A stretch of DNA of 64,000 bases from Agrobacterium pusense (GCF_900102105.1 NZ_FNBB01000017.1:21353-85352), one strand, 5' to 3'; positions 16,489-26,219 are shown, counted from the stretch's first letter. Translations and numbers: made by a program. Notes: generated from the sequence alone by a model not told the origin.

Positions 16489-18144
16489 TCATTCACGCGT
16501 GATGACAAGTTCCACGAGGTTGGGCGAGCCGGAATGAATCCCTGCTCTGACGGCTTCTTCAATCTCTTCAACGCGTGTGACCTTGCAAGCCGAGAGGCCA
16601 AACGCCGTGGCGAGCGCACCAAAATCAATCGTCGGATCGACGAGCTCCATGCCGGGAATGGTTGAGTTTCCTTCGTGCTCGTAGCCTTGAGCGACGGAGT
16701 AGCGCTTGAGAATATTATACTCGCTGTTGTTCATGATCACGAAAGTGACAGGGAGTTTCAGCTTTGCAGCGGTCCAAAGGCCCTGCGGCGTGTAGAGCGC
16801 GGACCCATCCCCCAGAAGAGCGACCACCGGATCTGACCCGAGCCCGAGTGAGACACCGACTGCTGCAGGTAACCCCCAGCCGAGGATAGCGCTCCGCATG
16901 AAGAAATATTTCCGCACGGCGAAGCGGGTCATGAAGCTCCGTATGTGGTGCATGGTAGCCGGCGCTTCATCGACGACCGCGATAGCGGGCCCAACGGCCT
17001 TCAAAGTCGAACCTGCCGCAACAAATGGTGTAATCGACGTCTGACGGCTCTCTGACATCAGTCGGCTGTCGAGGTCTCGCAGGGCATTCACGCGGGCAGC
17101 AGCGGCGAGCTGATACAACGATCGAGCCGCATCACGGAGGGGCGCCGCTGCTTCGATCAGCAGAGCACTAAGCGCTGCCAGCGATGGCTTGAGATATCCG
17201 ACGCATCCCAAGGCCGCCGCATAGGTACGACCGATCTGTGTAGCGTCCTCGGAGAGCTGAAACAGCTTGCACCCGTGCGGAACCGCGCCGCCGGGGGTAT
17301 AGAGGTACGAGAGGAACGGATCCTCGCCCACCACGAAGACGGCATCATATTCCCCAAGAGCCGCTCGCATTCCGTCCGCGCTGGAGGGGAGGTTTCCGGA
17401 CCATAGAGGATGATCTGTGGGGAAAGACATGCTGCCCGGCCACGATGGGCCAAGCACGCGGCAACCAAGCATCTCAGCGATCTCGACGACTTGGGAAGCA
17501 GCATCGCTGACTGCAACTTCATCTCCAGACACGATCGCTAATCTTCCAACCTCGACGGCCGCTAATGCTCGAGCGAGTTCTTCTAGGCCTCCCGCGGATG
17601 ATCCCCTGCTGATGGCCGATCCGAGGCCCGCCTCTACTCGCGTCTCAGCCGTCAATATGTCGATGGGGAGGGAAAGGAATATCGGGCCGCGCGGCGGGGT
17701 ACGGCAATCTTGCAGTCCGCGCCTGATCAGGGCGGGGATCTGGTCAGGGTGTTGAACCTCGCGCGACCATTTCACTGCAGGTTCCGCCATCTTCAGCACA
17801 TCGCCGTAAAGAAGCGGATTCATGAAGCCATGACGAGTGTCCTGCTGACCCGCTGTCACCAGCATGGGAGTCTTTGCGATCGCAGAGTGTTGTAGCGCGC
17901 CCATTGCGTGCCCAAGGCCGCCCACGGTGTGAAGATTGACGAAAGCGGTCTCCCCGCTTGCCTTTGCAAATCCATCTGCCATAGCAACGACGGCAGCTTC
18001 TTGCAGTCCGAGAACATAGCGCAGATCAGGATGCCGGCGCAGGGAATGCATGATCGGCATCTCTGTCGTGCCAGGATTGCCGAAGATGTATCGGACGCCT
18101 TCGCTTTCCAAAACCTCCAGCAGCAGATCTGATCCAAATTTCAT
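16489..18144 (-). CDS. Thiamine-diphosphate-dependent enzyme, benzoylformate-decarboxylase-like
   Basis: About 551 residues with the three-domain layout of ThDP decarboxylases/acetolactate synthases. The N-terminal PYR domain has F-G-N-P-G-T-T-E (~21) and the cofactor-activating Glu in G-L-Q-E-A-A-V (~47). The N-L-H-T-V-G-G segment (~72) matches the His-containing loop of benzoylformate decarboxylase. The PP domain has G-D-G-S-A-L-Y and the N-N pair ~27 residues later (Mg-ThDP motif). The second benzoylformate-decarboxylase histidine is not evident: the region reads D-P-F-L-S-Y-L-Y-T-P-G. Substrate specificity is therefore open. The start could also be 18159. It is divergent from a TetR gene. 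Confidence 0.88.
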   Translation of the reverse strand: MKFGSDLLLEVLESEGVRYIFGNPGTTEMPIMHSLRRHPDLRYVLGLQEAAVVAMADGFAKASGETAFVNLHTVGGLGHAMGALQHSAIAKTPMLVTAGQQDTRHGFMNPLLYGDVLKMAEPAVKWSREVQHPDQIPALIRRGLQDCRTPPRGPIFLSLPIDILTAETRVEAGLGSAISRGSSAGGLEELARALAAVEVGRLAIVSGDEVAVSDAASQVVEIAEMLGCRVLGPSWPGSMSFPTDHPLWSGNLPSSADGMRAALGEYDAVFVVGEDPFLSYLYTPGGAVPHGCKLFQLSEDATQIGRTYAAALGCVGYLKPSLAALSALLIEAAAPLRDAARSLYQLAAAARVNALRDLDSRLMSESRQTSITPFVAAGSTLKAVGPAIAVVDEAPATMHHIRSFMTRFAVRKYFFMRSAILGWGLPAAVGVSLGLGSDPVVALLGDGSALYTPQGLWTAAKLKLPVTFVIMNNSEYNILKRYSVAQGYEHEGNSTIPGMELVDPTIDFGALATAFGLSACKVTRVEEIEEAVRAGIHSGSPNLVELVITRE

Positions 18145-18450
18145 AGCAATTCCAAACATTGTGGGTCATCAGTCTGGCACCCCAAAACCTGCCAATTTGC
18201 GCCACACAATGAGGACGCTGTAGGTGGAGGTCTTGTAGATTCTTGCACATTCATCCGACGCCTCTCTGTCTCACTGCGCGCTTGTTGATCATTGCGGCTG
18301 CAGCAACACCGAAGCAATTGAACTAATTTGAGAGAGTCTGAGCGTTTTTGGACGAGCGGCGATTGATTGTGGCTATGTATTTTTGGTGGACTGGTTCGTC
18401 ACACCTTTCCCGCCGAGCGTCACACGAGGTTGTAGAAATTGCCGAAGAAA
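18145..18450. other. Divergent promoter region between ThDP enzyme and TetR genes
   Basis: About 300 bases between two divergent starts. It must hold promoters for both genes. I did not find a convincing palindrome for the TetR protein here, and no open frame of interest. Confidence 0.45.
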
Positions 18451-19011
18451 ATGCCAAAGAGCGATCGCCGCACTCAGTTGCTAGAGATCGCACATCTGAT
18501 CGTACGAGAGGATGGCACCGACGCTCTTACGCTAGCAACGCTGGCTGAGCGGGCAGGGGTGACCAAGCCCGTTGCCTATAATCACTTCGGCACGCGAGCC
18601 GGACTGATGATCGCGCTATACAAGGAAATCATGGATCAGCAGGTCCGGGCGCTGGCCCAGGCGCTAGAAGATTCGCCGGCCAGTCTTCGCGATGTCGCCG
18701 AGGTTCTGGCGGAAGCATACATGTTATGCCACGAAACCATCGGGCCTGAGTGGCACGCCATCGGCGGAGCGTTGAGGGGCGATGCTCAGATGGACGCAGT
18801 CCAGCGGGAGATGATCGATGGGCATATCGCATTCTTTGCGGCAGCGCTTGCACCTTACTCGAAATTGCCTCCTGAGGCAGTTCGTCGGCGCTGCCTAGGT
18901 ATTATCGGCGCCGGGGAAGCCTTATCGGACGCTCTCGTTCGCAAGCGGGTCCGGAAGGATGAGGCCATCCAGGACTTCCTCACGTTGATTTTATGTTGGA
19001 TCGGGGCATAG
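18451..19011 (+). CDS. TetR/AcrR family transcriptional regulator
   Basis: A 186-residue repressor (190 if the in-frame TTG at 18439 is used). The N-terminal helix-turn-helix reads T-L-A-T-L-A-E-R-A-G-V-T-K-P-V-A-Y-N-H-F, typical of TetR proteins. The C-terminal domain is helical and ligand-specific; it includes G-P-E-W-H-A-I-G-G-A-L-R-G-D. It faces the benzoylformate-decarboxylase-like gene head to head, so that gene is its likely target. Confidence 0.9.
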   Translation: MPKSDRRTQLLEIAHLIVREDGTDALTLATLAERAGVTKPVAYNHFGTRAGLMIALYKEIMDQQVRALAQALEDSPASLRDVAEVLAEAYMLCHETIGPEWHAIGGALRGDAQMDAVQREMIDGHIAFFAAALAPYSKLPPEAVRRRCLGIIGAGEALSDALVRKRVRKDEAIQDFLTLILCWIGA

Positions 19012-19770
19012 CCTCGCTCACAATAAGGTCGGGCCGAGTCCCCGGGTCAAGACGGTCAATGTGCCAACGCTTCCGCTGGCGCATCGCAGGACTGACGCAT
19101 TCATTCTGATTTTCAGAAAAGGGTTGCGATTTAGGCCGCCTCGGTCAAATTGCGAGCAGTAGGGTTGCCCGCCCTGGATCAGGCGGTGCGCTGTACCACG
19201 CTATTCTGAAACCAGGCGGTTTGGGGGACGTGGCGCCGCAGCGACCGGTTTTTGAAAGCATATGACGATGGGGTTCTGAAGAAAAAACACACGTTCGCGC
19301 GCTGCACGGCTCGGAATTTTCCTCGCACGCGCTCGCGACGGTCAGGAATTCGTCGTGCTGTCATACCTTGTGATGGCGATTAGCGGGCTGTCAAATGAGG
19401 ATGCGGCACGCCGCCTATCGATGATCGTCATCCGGCCCATCAATTTCGCTGGATTTGAGCAGCTCGATCTATCCATAATGCCCGGCGGGCATCACCTGCT
19501 TCGTCCATCCAAGGCGCAGGGGCGTGGTGCCTGAACTTGGGGACATCGCAAACGCGGAGCTCGATCTTTCACCGAGACTGCTCCATGTCGGGGTGGCAGA
19601 CGTGCCGGAAACTAAAGAACGGGCCGGCAGGGAGGCGCATCCAAATCTCGTGCTCACTGACATCTGGATATCGCGATAGAGGCAGCCCATAACCAAAGAG
19701 TACAAGGAAGCGGTTGCGCGTCCAAGCCTCGCAACTGCTTCCGATGCTAATTCGTCCATGAGGCAAACGC
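19012..19770. other. Gene-free stretch
   Basis: About 760 bases between a TetR gene and the end of a minus-strand hydrolase gene. Open frames on both strands are short, interrupted and without recognisable motifs. It may be decayed coding DNA, but I could not identify a parent gene, RNA, repeat or IS end. Confidence 0.45.
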
Positions 19771-20553
19771 TTACGCGCTTTGGCCGGCGGCCTCAAGGAC
19801 AAGATCAGCTACCTCGCGAGGGTGCGAGATCAAAGACAAGTGGCTTGCTGCGAGTTCGATCGTTTTAGCGCCCATACGCTTGGCCAAGTAACGTTGCAGA
19901 TCGGGATTTATCGTTCGGTCCTCACTCGATACGGCATAGAAACTCGGTTTCGAACGCCATGCGGCTTCCGTGACCTTTCCTGCCAGTAAGGGCTTTTGAA
20001 ATGGATACTGCGTGGCGAACAGCACTTTAGCTCTTGCTTCCGGAACATCGCCAGCGAAATCACGCAAAAACGCCTCTTCGCTGAGCCTGCCTTCCTCCCC
20101 GTCATAAACAATACCGGCACTCGCGGGAGGCGTGGGATAAGACTTTGCGAGGGCCGCGAAGTCTTCATTGGCATCAGGCGCACGAGCCGCGATATAGACC
20201 AGTGCCGAGACATTTTGATGCATACCTGCTTGCGTGACAAGCATCCCACCGAAGGAGTGGCCTACCAAGACGGTAGGTCCATCCTGGCGAGCAAGCACGC
20301 GTTCCGCCGCGTCCACTGATTCAGGAAGCGTTGTCAGGGGGTTCTGCACAGATGTGACTGCCAGCCCCTTTGGCTGCAACAGGGATATGACATCGTTCCA
20401 GCAAGAGCCGTCCGCAAAGAGACCGTGGACGAACACTATGTTGCGTGCTTTCGGTGGACGACCTAGAGCCGGGGCAGCCATTGCGTTTGCCGAAAAGATC
20501 GATGCCGCTGCTCCAGCGGCTAACGTTGAAAAAGTGCGTCGATTGATCAACAT
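19771..20553 (-). CDS. Exported alpha/beta hydrolase
   Basis: A 260-residue hydrolase with an N-terminal export signal: N-R-R-T-F-S, a hydrophobic Ala-rich segment and A-N-A-M-A-A, either Tat-like or Sec. The core carries F-V-H-G-L-F-A-D-G-S (oxyanion region), G-H-S-F-G-G (nucleophile Ser) and A-S-H-L-S-L-I-S-H-P (catalytic His near the end), as in esterase/salicylate-esterase-like hydrolases. The start at 20553 is set by the signal peptide and a good AGAGGAG ribosome site; the frame is open further upstream without protein-like sequence. It probably acts in the periplasm on a small ester. Confidence 0.88.
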   Translation of the reverse strand: MLINRRTFSTLAAGAAASIFSANAMAAPALGRPPKARNIVFVHGLFADGSCWNDVISLLQPKGLAVTSVQNPLTTLPESVDAAERVLARQDGPTVLVGHSFGGMLVTQAGMHQNVSALVYIAARAPDANEDFAALAKSYPTPPASAGIVYDGEEGRLSEEAFLRDFAGDVPEARAKVLFATQYPFQKPLLAGKVTEAAWRSKPSFYAVSSEDRTINPDLQRYLAKRMGAKTIELAASHLSLISHPREVADLVLEAAGQSA

Positions 20554-20650
20554 TTGCGGTCTCCTCTCTATAAACACTGATAAGACTCGTAATTTGTTTC
20601 GCTTTGACGTCCGGCGCCCTTGGCTGCTTGGTGTCCGGCCTTCACCGGGC

Positions 20651-21136
20651 TCAGCGATGATTTCGATCTTCGGGTTCCCAACCAGGAGGTGCAAGTTGAA
20701 ATTCCGTGAAATCGAAACCAGGAGCGACCGTACACCCTGCCAAGGTGAATTTTCCGAGCGGAGTGGCCGACTGCCAAACATCTCTAGGGACGATAACCTG
20801 AGGCCGTTGGAGGCGCTGTATCTCAGGTCCCAGTATAACGCTTGACACCGCCCCTCCCTCCTGCCACGTGCTGATTTCGAGTGGAGAACCCAAATAGAAG
20901 TGCCAGACTTCAGAAGCGTTTCTCAATCGGTGCCAATGGGACTTTTGACCTTCTTCCAAGAGGAAATAGATTGCGGTCGAGTGGACGCTCCGCGCAGCGT
21001 CGTCGTCGCGGAAGGTCTCGGTATACCAGCCTCCCTCCGGATGAGGCTGCATCGAGAGCGACTCGATAATCATTTGTACGCAGGCATCCGGCCCATCTCG
21101 TTTGGAAAAGGTCACTACGGTTCTCGACGTTGGCAC
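20651..21136 (-). CDS. Cupin_5 (DUF985) family protein
   Basis: A 161-residue single-domain cupin. The family opening L-x-M-Q-P-H-P-E-G-G-W-Y-x-E-T-F is present near residues 28-43, followed by S-T-A-I-Y-F-L-L, S-H-W-H-R-L and E-V-W-H-F-Y-L-G. These supply the metal/ligand-binding His and Glu positions of the cupin barrel. A late A-G-C-T-V-A-P-G-F-D-F motif is also typical of the family. The biochemical role of DUF985 proteins is mostly unknown. It lies between the exported hydrolase and the FAD oxidase on the same strand. Confidence 0.88.
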   Translation of the reverse strand: MPTSRTVVTFSKRDGPDACVQMIIESLSMQPHPEGGWYTETFRDDDAARSVHSTAIYFLLEEGQKSHWHRLRNASEVWHFYLGSPLEISTWQEGGAVSSVILGPEIQRLQRPQVIVPRDVWQSATPLGKFTLAGCTVAPGFDFTEFQLAPPGWEPEDRNHR

Positions 21137-21193
21137 TTTCAGGGTAATCCTTGGAGGGCACTGCCCCCAAGGATTCGCGCAAGGTTCCGATAA

Positions 21194-22552
21194 TTAGCGT
21201 GCGATGCGCCCTGTTCCCGATCGAAAGAGATCGTCAGGATCGACCCTGCTCTTGATCGTCTTCAGACGCTCGGTCGAGCTTCCGAAAAATTGCCGCGCGC
21301 GTTCCCCTTCATCGGGGGAAAGGAGGTTGGGATAGCCGCCGGGAAGCGCAAGCGTCGCCAAAGACGCAGATACGTCTTCAGACCAAGCGCGATGACCGGA
21401 CGCTTCACCGTTCGCCGCTCCATCCCAGGCGGAAATAATTTCGATAACAAAATGCGGTTTGCGAAGGGCAAAAGCCGTCGCCGCTGGATCGATATTTGTT
21501 GCCGCTCCGTGAAAATCATGAATTACGAGTGCCGAAAACGGTGACGTGAAATTGAGAGCAGCCTGGATGAGTATCTCGACCACGTCTCGATCAAGCCGCT
21601 CGACCGTTCGCGTGGGCAGGCTGTAATTGCGCCCCTTTGGCCAAGCTTTCTCGGCCTCCTTGTCGAAGGTCATCTTGTATGGCATCCAACCGCTTTGGAT
21701 CGTGTAAGCAGATTTATCTGCCTGCAGATCGCTCACGAGAGCCTCTCCGATATTGCGATCGCCGGTCCATGTCGGGGAAACGAAAAGAACAGGGTTACCG
21801 TTCGGGCCGGTCATGAAGGCCATGAACAGGTTCAGGTCCGCAGGATGTGCATCAATGAGGTCCTGGCACAACAGTAATATGCGTTGCGCATCTTCCATCG
21901 GGTAGATGTGCATCGAGACCAGAACCTCGGGCACGTGATATAATTTGAGACGGCACGCTGTCACCACACCGAAGCCGCTGCCACCACCTCTCAAAGCCCA
22001 TAAGAGATCACGATCGTCCTCTTCGCTGGCGACTGTGGTGGTACCGTCTGCGAGAACAAGTTCAGCACTCTCCAACGTGTCAGATGTCAAACCCAGAGTA
22101 CTTGTCAGCCGGCCATAACCACCGCCGAGGGCCAACCCAATCACGCCCACGGTTGAGACCGTTCCTAAAGGGCTTACAAGATGCGTTGGGAGTTTCTCGA
22201 CGAGGTCGCCCGAAAGGGTTCCGCCGCCAATCATCACGGTCTTGCGGTCGCTGTCCACTGCTACAGAGGTCAGCGATCGCAAGTCGAGGATCAAATTCTC
22301 TTTTACGAAGCCGCGTCCCGAAAGATCGTGACCACCTCCAAGGACCGACATTGGCGTGCCGTGTTCTGCAGCGACCCGGACGACGGAGGACAGATGGCCC
22401 TTGTCTCGAATTTTGACGATCGCCATCGCCTGTGCGTCGACTGCGGCGTTGAAGAGCAGCCCGTCTGTGTCGAAACTTAATTCTTCGCCGCGAGCTGCTA
22501 ACTCCCGCAGTAGCGGATTCTGGTTGGTAAGCATCCTATCCTCGTTGTTCAT
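21194..22552 (-). CDS. FAD-linked oxidase, berberine-bridge-enzyme type
   Basis: A 452-residue flavoprotein of the PCMH/FAD_binding_4 family. The P-loop-like V-L-G-G-G-H-D-L-S-G-R (~70) contains the His that usually bonds FAD covalently. G-V-I-G-L-A-L-G-G-G-Y-G-R-L-T (~137) is the second FAD loop. The preceding S-T lacks the Cys of bicovalent enzymes, so a single covalent bond is likely. The C-terminal BBE segment ends with K-S-R-V-D-P-D-D-L-F-R. No signal peptide is seen. Such enzymes oxidise alcohols, sugars or alkaloid-like amines with O2. The 58-base gap to the cupin gene suggests an operon. Confidence 0.9.
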   Translation of the reverse strand: MNNEDRMLTNQNPLLRELAARGEELSFDTDGLLFNAAVDAQAMAIVKIRDKGHLSSVVRVAAEHGTPMSVLGGGHDLSGRGFVKENLILDLRSLTSVAVDSDRKTVMIGGGTLSGDLVEKLPTHLVSPLGTVSTVGVIGLALGGGYGRLTSTLGLTSDTLESAELVLADGTTTVASEEDDRDLLWALRGGGSGFGVVTACRLKLYHVPEVLVSMHIYPMEDAQRILLLCQDLIDAHPADLNLFMAFMTGPNGNPVLFVSPTWTGDRNIGEALVSDLQADKSAYTIQSGWMPYKMTFDKEAEKAWPKGRNYSLPTRTVERLDRDVVEILIQAALNFTSPFSALVIHDFHGAATNIDPAATAFALRKPHFVIEIISAWDGAANGEASGHRAWSEDVSASLATLALPGGYPNLLSPDEGERARQFFGSSTERLKTIKSRVDPDDLFRSGTGRIAR

Positions 22553-22775
22553 GACGACCCGATGGCCTCTTGCCCAGCGGGCGAATCCATACGCGGCTAA
22601 TCGAGAACAGGATTGTAGATTTGTGCATGTTGTTCGGCAGCCAGCCGCTCGAGGGGAGTGTGTATCCAGGAAACACGATCTCGCTCCGTTAGATCAACCT
22701 TCCGCGCCGGTGCGAGCGCCATTAGTCAAAGACACCCTTGAGCAAATGAACTTGTTTACAGGTGCCGACTTAGGC

Positions 22776-23702
22776 TCAAGCTGAAGGGTCATCGGCGGAA
22801 TGCTGAGTGATCGCAGCCTCTTTGAAATATTCTATGAGCGCGCGGAAGGCTGGCGACGTTCCGCGCCGGCTTGGGTAGTAGAGACTGAAGCCGGGCAGAT
22901 CCGTTAGCCAATCCTCGAGAACCTCCCTGAGATTGCCGGTTTCGAGATCGGCGGCGACCTGCGAGCGAATTAGAAAGCCGAGCCCCAACCCGTCGACGAC
23001 GGCTGACCGGATCGCTGCTCCATCATCCAGGATCAACGCTGGATTACCTTTGTACTCAAACTTTTGGCGCCCCTTTATCAACGAGAGGCGGAAGAGCCGT
23101 GAAGAGCTCACGTAGCGATATAAGATGAGTCGATGAACAGCGAGGTCTTCTGGCACAGCCGGGATCGGGTACTTCTCAAAATACGATGCCGAGCCTGCGA
23201 TGACCACAGGCGTGGACGCAGTCAATGGAAGCCTCACCATGTCCTTATCGATGAGCGTACCGAAACGGATCCCCCCGTCAAAGCCTTCAGCGACAATGTC
23301 GTCCAGACCCTCACTGGTTGAAATTTCGATAGCAATATCGGGGTAGCGCTGACAAAAGCCTCGCAGCGCCGGCCGGACGATGCTTTCAAACGCAACCGGG
23401 ATCATTGTCAGCCGGACGACGCCCGAAACCGTCTCCCTTGCCTCCTGCAACCTCAGCAGCTCTTCCCCGATATCGCGCATCGCCGGGCTAAGGATCTCCA
23501 GCAAGCGTCTCCCTGCGCCGGTTGGGGCGACGCTACGAGTAGTCCTTGCGAGCAGTGCCACCCCGATCTTTTGCTCGAGTTGGCTAATTGTGTAGCTGAG
23601 AGTGGATTGTTTGACTCCAAGTTCGGATGCCGCCTCGGTGAAACTTTTGTGTCGTGCGACGGCTTCAAAGACTGCCAGATCTCGAAGGACGTGTCTGTCC
23701 AC
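22776..23702 (-). CDS. LysR-family transcriptional regulator
   Basis: A 308-residue LysR regulator. The N-terminal helix-turn-helix reads L-A-V-F-E-A-V-A-R-H-K-S-F-T-E-A-A-S-E-L-G-V-K-Q-S with L-S-Y-T-I-S-Q-L-E. The remainder is a periplasmic-binding-like effector domain including D-G-G-I-R-F-G, ending L-Y-Y-P-S-R-R. It is divergent from the quinone-oxidoreductase-like gene, with a dyad in between, so it probably controls that gene; it could also control the FAD oxidase genes that follow it on the same strand. Confidence 0.92.
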   Translation of the reverse strand: MDRHVLRDLAVFEAVARHKSFTEAASELGVKQSTLSYTISQLEQKIGVALLARTTRSVAPTGAGRRLLEILSPAMRDIGEELLRLQEARETVSGVVRLTMIPVAFESIVRPALRGFCQRYPDIAIEISTSEGLDDIVAEGFDGGIRFGTLIDKDMVRLPLTASTPVVIAGSASYFEKYPIPAVPEDLAVHRLILYRYVSSSRLFRLSLIKGRQKFEYKGNPALILDDGAAIRSAVVDGLGLGFLIRSQVAADLETGNLREVLEDWLTDLPGFSLYYPSRRGTSPAFRALIEYFKEAAITQHSADDPSA

Positions 23703-23717
23703 TTATTAACCTCATCT

Positions 23718-23746
23718 ATAAGGCTTCTTGAAGCTCGGTAGCTTAT
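23718..23746. promoter_or_regulatory. Candidate LysR box in LysR/oxidoreductase intergenic region
   Basis: An outer inverted repeat ATAAG (23718-23722) / CTTAT (23742-23746) encloses a tighter one, GCTTC-TT-GAAGC (23723-23734). It starts 16 bases before the LysR start codon, on its upstream side. Position and symmetry suit a LysR recognition site, but the exact footprint is a guess. Confidence 0.45.
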
Positions 23747-23891
23747 CAATATCTGGATGAGGGTCTATCTTTTTTCAGCTTCCAAGTCGAAGCGCTCGCG
23801 CCAGTCCAAATCAGGTGTCCCTCTTTTGCTCAGGCATCGCGGAACTCGCAGGCTTGCGCGACGCAATAACAGATCGGAAAGGAGAAACGCG

Positions 23892-24851
23892 ATGAAGGCT
23901 GCCGTTTATGATCAAGCTGGACCTCCGGATGTTTTGAAGTACAGGGAGATCCCCGACCCGACTGTAGCTCCGGACGCGGTTCTCATCGCAGTGGAAGCGA
24001 TTTCGATCGAGGGTGGAGACTTGATCAATCGTCGATCCTCGCCACCTCCTCGTCCATCCGGCGTTGTGGGATATGCTGCGGCAGGGCGGATCGTGAAGAC
24101 CGGGGCGCACGTGAGTGACCGTGAAGTCGGTGACAGGGTGGCGGCCTTCGACATGCAGGGATCACATGCTGAACTCTGGGCCGTGCCCGCGATCCGAACG
24201 TGGTTGCTGCCACCCGGTATGGACGCGGCGTCAGCGTCGGCATTGCCAATATCATTTGGTACAGCTCATCATTGCCTTTTCGCGCGAGGCGGTCTCCTAC
24301 GCAATGAGACGGTTCTTGTACATGCAGCGGCCGGAGGAGTTGGCCTCGCGGCCGTGCAGCTTGCTGCCCGAGCCGGAGCAACCGTGATCGCAGTTTCAAG
24401 TGGAGAGACTCGGCTCGCGCAGATCGCAACGCTCGGTGCGGATCACGTCGTCGATAGATTCTCTGTGGACGTTATCGACGTCGTCAGGCAGGTCACAAGG
24501 GGTAAAGGGGTTGATCTGGTAATTGACCCTGTCGGCGCCACCTTGAGCCAGTCGCTTGCCATGCTGGCGCCGGAGGGACGTCTCGTTTTTGTTGGAAATG
24601 CTGGCGGCGGGAGCCTAAACTTGGACCTGTGGCCAGCCATGCAATCAAATCAAACTCTACTCGGAGTTTTCATGGGCCCGCTTTTCGAAAGAGCGCATGT
24701 ACACTCGACGGTCACCGAGATGCTACGCATGCTCGAAAACGACGAATTCCGCATCGCGATCGAAAAGGTGTTTCCCCTCTCGCAAGCACGCGACGCTCAT
24801 GATTTTGCGGAAAAAGCGAAACCACTTGGAAGGGTCATCATGGTGCCGTGA
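23892..24851 (+). CDS. Quinone-oxidoreductase-like zinc-independent medium-chain dehydrogenase
   Basis: A 319-residue member of the QOR branch of medium-chain dehydrogenases. The N-terminus reads MKAAVYDQAGPPDVLKYREI, typical of quinone reductases, then G-Y-A-A-A-G-R-I-V-K-T-G. The nucleotide fold has A-A-A-G-G-V-G-L-A-A-V-Q-L-A-A-R-A-G-A-T-V-I-A, favouring NADPH. No zinc ligands are seen. The start at 23892 follows a GGAAAGGAG ribosome site. It is divergent from the LysR gene and probably regulated by it, perhaps as a quinone or enone detoxifying enzyme. Confidence 0.9.
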   Translation: MKAAVYDQAGPPDVLKYREIPDPTVAPDAVLIAVEAISIEGGDLINRRSSPPPRPSGVVGYAAAGRIVKTGAHVSDREVGDRVAAFDMQGSHAELWAVPAIRTWLLPPGMDAASASALPISFGTAHHCLFARGGLLRNETVLVHAAAGGVGLAAVQLAARAGATVIAVSSGETRLAQIATLGADHVVDRFSVDVIDVVRQVTRGKGVDLVIDPVGATLSQSLAMLAPEGRLVFVGNAGGGSLNLDLWPAMQSNQTLLGVFMGPLFERAHVHSTVTEMLRMLENDEFRIAIEKVFPLSQARDAHDFAEKAKPLGRVIMVP

Positions 24852-25109
24852 TACCCGGAAGCGGGAGGGTCCGGTGCTTGGGGGAAAGATATTTCGCCGT
24901 AGGCACAGAGTCATGACCCGATCTTCCAATGGTAGCGGCGAGCCCGTACCAACGAGGCAGGATCGGGTTTGACTTTGCCGATCACTTTACTAATCGAACT
25001 TCACGGAGGTTGTTTCAACGTCCTCTCCCAAACTATCCCCACAATGTCTGATTATGGTGCGCTTCCTTTTCAACTACGCGCGCCTCGTATCCTTTTCCCC
25101 GAGAGAGAA

Positions 25110-26051
25110 TCACCCATGATGATTTCTCCCGAGCTTCGATAAATTGCCGGGGGTCAGTCCGTAGCTCCTACGCATCCAGCTCGACATGTGACTTTGATCG
25201 ACAAATCCCGCAGCGAGAGCTGCCTCAGCGAGTGAGTACCCCGACAGGATAAGCTCCCGCGCATGTCGTAGCCTTACTCGTAGAACATACTGATGCGGGC
25301 TGACTCCAACGGTGCGCCGGAACAGACGCGGGAAGTTGAACCTGTTTTGCTTCGCTAATTCGGCGAGATCCTTAATCGTAAAGCTACAGCCGACGTTTTC
25401 ATGTACGTACCTGTTGATGTCCGCTATCACTTGGTTAGATAGCTGCCCCCGCGGAGGAAACCCATTGATTGGACCGCAGTATCTACTCGCGACAAGCTCG
25501 ACGAGGTCGTCTGCAATCAGTTCGCAGTCACCCTCTGTAGAACCAATGCTGAGCCAATGCGAAAATTCTTCAACAGCAGTGCCAATCGTGGCATCAAAGT
25601 CGCTTAGTCGCGGGTCGAAAGACCGAACAGAAAGACCGCTCGAAGCTGCCGAAATTGCCAGGCGCTGCTTTGGGATCGAGACGATAATCAGTTCGGCGGG
25701 AGCCCCGAATCTCCCTTGGAATTCCACCCCTTCGGGGATGACAGTAATATTTCCATAATGTGCGACATGATTAAGGGTCTCCCGGCCGACGAGGCAGTCG
25801 ACGGGCACTGCGTTGCGTCTGTTTAGCATTATCAGGTTCTGCTCACTATACCCTTTTACGTCGGCTCCGCTTCTGACCTGCATTCTGAACGCGGTGACGT
25901 TGTCTTTACCCGTCGCGACAGCTGCCCTGTTAACGTCAATCAGCGCACGATCTGCGTCTCGGAGCCCAAGAGATAAAGCTGGCAATAGCGCCTCCAGTAC
26001 TCGCACAGCGAGCTTTGTTAATAAAGTACAGTGCCCGAAAACTTTGATCAC
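25110..26051 (-). CDS. AraC-family transcriptional regulator
   Basis: A 313-residue protein with a C-terminal AraC double helix-turn-helix: F-T-I-K-D-L-A-E-L-A-K-Q-N-R-F-N-F-P-R-L-F-R-R and Y-S-L-A-E-A-A-L-A-A-G-F-V-D-Q-S-H-M-S-S-W-M-R-R-S-Y-G-L-T-P. The N-terminal ~190 residues look like the 'AraC-binding-like' sensor of the oxygenase-regulator subgroup. The first ATG may be too early, as the first ~30 residues are not family-like. No adjacent target is obvious: it has ~260 bases of non-coding DNA on one side and a minus-strand hydrolase gene on the other. Confidence 0.88.
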   Translation of the reverse strand: MIKVFGHCTLLTKLAVRVLEALLPALSLGLRDADRALIDVNRAAVATGKDNVTAFRMQVRSGADVKGYSEQNLIMLNRRNAVPVDCLVGRETLNHVAHYGNITVIPEGVEFQGRFGAPAELIIVSIPKQRLAISAASSGLSVRSFDPRLSDFDATIGTAVEEFSHWLSIGSTEGDCELIADDLVELVASRYCGPINGFPPRGQLSNQVIADINRYVHENVGCSFTIKDLAELAKQNRFNFPRLFRRTVGVSPHQYVLRVRLRHARELILSGYSLAEAALAAGFVDQSHMSSWMRRSYGLTPGNLSKLGRNHHG

Positions 26052-26219
26052 CAGTAAGCCAACAACGTACTCCAGATAACGTCACCCTATTTGACCAGGC
26101 AGGGGCGACCGAAATCGGTCCTTCAAATGGCTGTGGCGCGTCCGGTTACCGATGCAATTAACGCGAGGGGCACCTTCATCGCCAACGACACTACCCGTGA
26201 AGACGACGGTGCAAAATTT

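Noticed and set aside
19179..19759. Transposase or plasmid gene remnants
   Set aside because: Short frames here were compared by eye with transposase and replication motifs, but nothing convincing was found.
24917..24971. ACCCGATC...GATCGGGT inverted repeat as a terminator after the quinone reductase
   Set aside because: The arms are separated by about 37 bases and no U-tract follows; too weak to call.
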